This document shows, piece by piece, positions 6,318 through 6,433 of a stretch of DNA of 6,433 nt. Source of the DNA: Nitrosopumilaceae archaeon (GTDB lineage: Archaea > Thermoproteota > Nitrososphaeria > Nitrososphaerales > Nitrosopumilaceae); NCBI GenBank assembly GCA_021296165.1, contig JAGWAW010000091.1, forward strand, positions 1-6,433, written 5' to 3'. The notes under the pieces are model-generated. The model made no database searches. It was not told the origin of the DNA and saw only the letters and a program-made list of their open reading frames with translations. Within the stretch, counting starts at the first letter, position 1, and each line of letters starts with the position of its first letter. The translations under genes were made by a program, and so were the position numbers.

Positions 6318-6350
6318 GTTTTTACAGCACTGGTCTGACAGTTTTTACAG
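6318..6350. repeat. Repeated 10-mer GTTTTTACAG, 23 bases apart
   Basis: GTTTTTACAG occurs at 6318-6327 and again at 6341-6350. The first copy is preceded by AAAAA-GCG-TTTTT (6311-6323), a perfect inverted repeat. The second lies in GTCTG-N10-CAGAC (6333-6352). T-runs occur on both strands. This may be a terminator region for genes meeting here, or paired binding sites in the DHH upstream region. It is AT-richer than the rest of the window. Confidence 0.6.
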
Positions 6351-6352
6351 AC

Positions 6353-6433
6353 ACACCGAGCATGATCTGGCCATATGATGGTTAAGCCGCGTAAATCGCA
6401 CCAAACACACCATGAAAGCCATCAGATACTAGT
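6353..6433. other. Right edge: possible gene start or gene end, undecided
   Basis: On the plus strand an ATG at 6378 opens a frame of 18 codons to the edge (MVKPRKSHQTHHESHQIL). On the minus strand a frame open from the edge ends at TAA 6382-6384 and reads LVSDGFHGVFGAIYAA, which looks somewhat more like a protein end and would be followed by T-runs suitable for termination. Neither has typical local codon use. I cannot choose between them, and both may be chance. Confidence 0.2.

Noticed and set aside
1..6433. CRISPR array, tRNA or rRNA genes
   Set aside because: The tandem repeats have no spacers, and I saw no cloverleaf-like or rRNA-like segment on either strand, within the limits of reading by eye.

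Overview
The window looks like a piece of a GC-rich archaeal genome of the Thaumarchaeota (Nitrososphaerota), most like the sponge-symbiont Cenarchaeum lineage. The basis is a Vps4/CdvC-type cell-division ATPase, a TrmB-like regulator, an archaeal DHH phosphoesterase, heavy use of ATA for Ile, almost no Shine-Dalgarno sequences, and TATA-like boxes about 27 bases before start codons (leaderless pattern). The organism assignment is inference from gene content and style; no marker gene such as rRNA is present.

Left part (1-1341): a decayed IS630-type transposase on the minus strand, reaching the window edge, with the DDE catalytic residues still readable but spread over three frames by three frameshifts. 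One frameshift maps to a 12-bp tandem repeat. Next comes a gene-free stretch of about 390 bases holding a small hairpin, six exact copies of a 10-bp G/C-rich repeat with G-quadruplex potential on the minus strand, and the likely terminator of the next operon.

Middle (1342-3583): three tightly packed minus-strand genes: a small helical protein that may be a highly divergent ESCRT-III/CdvB-like protein, an unrecognised 157-residue helical protein, and CdvC (MIT domain plus AAA+ ATPase). The reading frames overlap (19 bases, then 1 base), so they are probably one operon tied to membrane remodelling or division.

Right part (3584-6433): divergent from that operon, a TrmB-like transcription regulator and a RidA/YjgF-family protein overlap by 4 bases (GTGA) on the plus strand. 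They converge on a minus-strand DHH/DHHA1 phosphoesterase; the two stop codons lie on the same four base pairs. The DHH gene has a good TATA box spaced for a leaderless transcript. The last about 200 bases are more AT-rich, with a repeated 10-mer, short inverted repeats and T-runs; a gene may start or end at the right edge but cannot be confirmed.

The most interesting item is the cdvC operon with its two uncharacterised helical partners.
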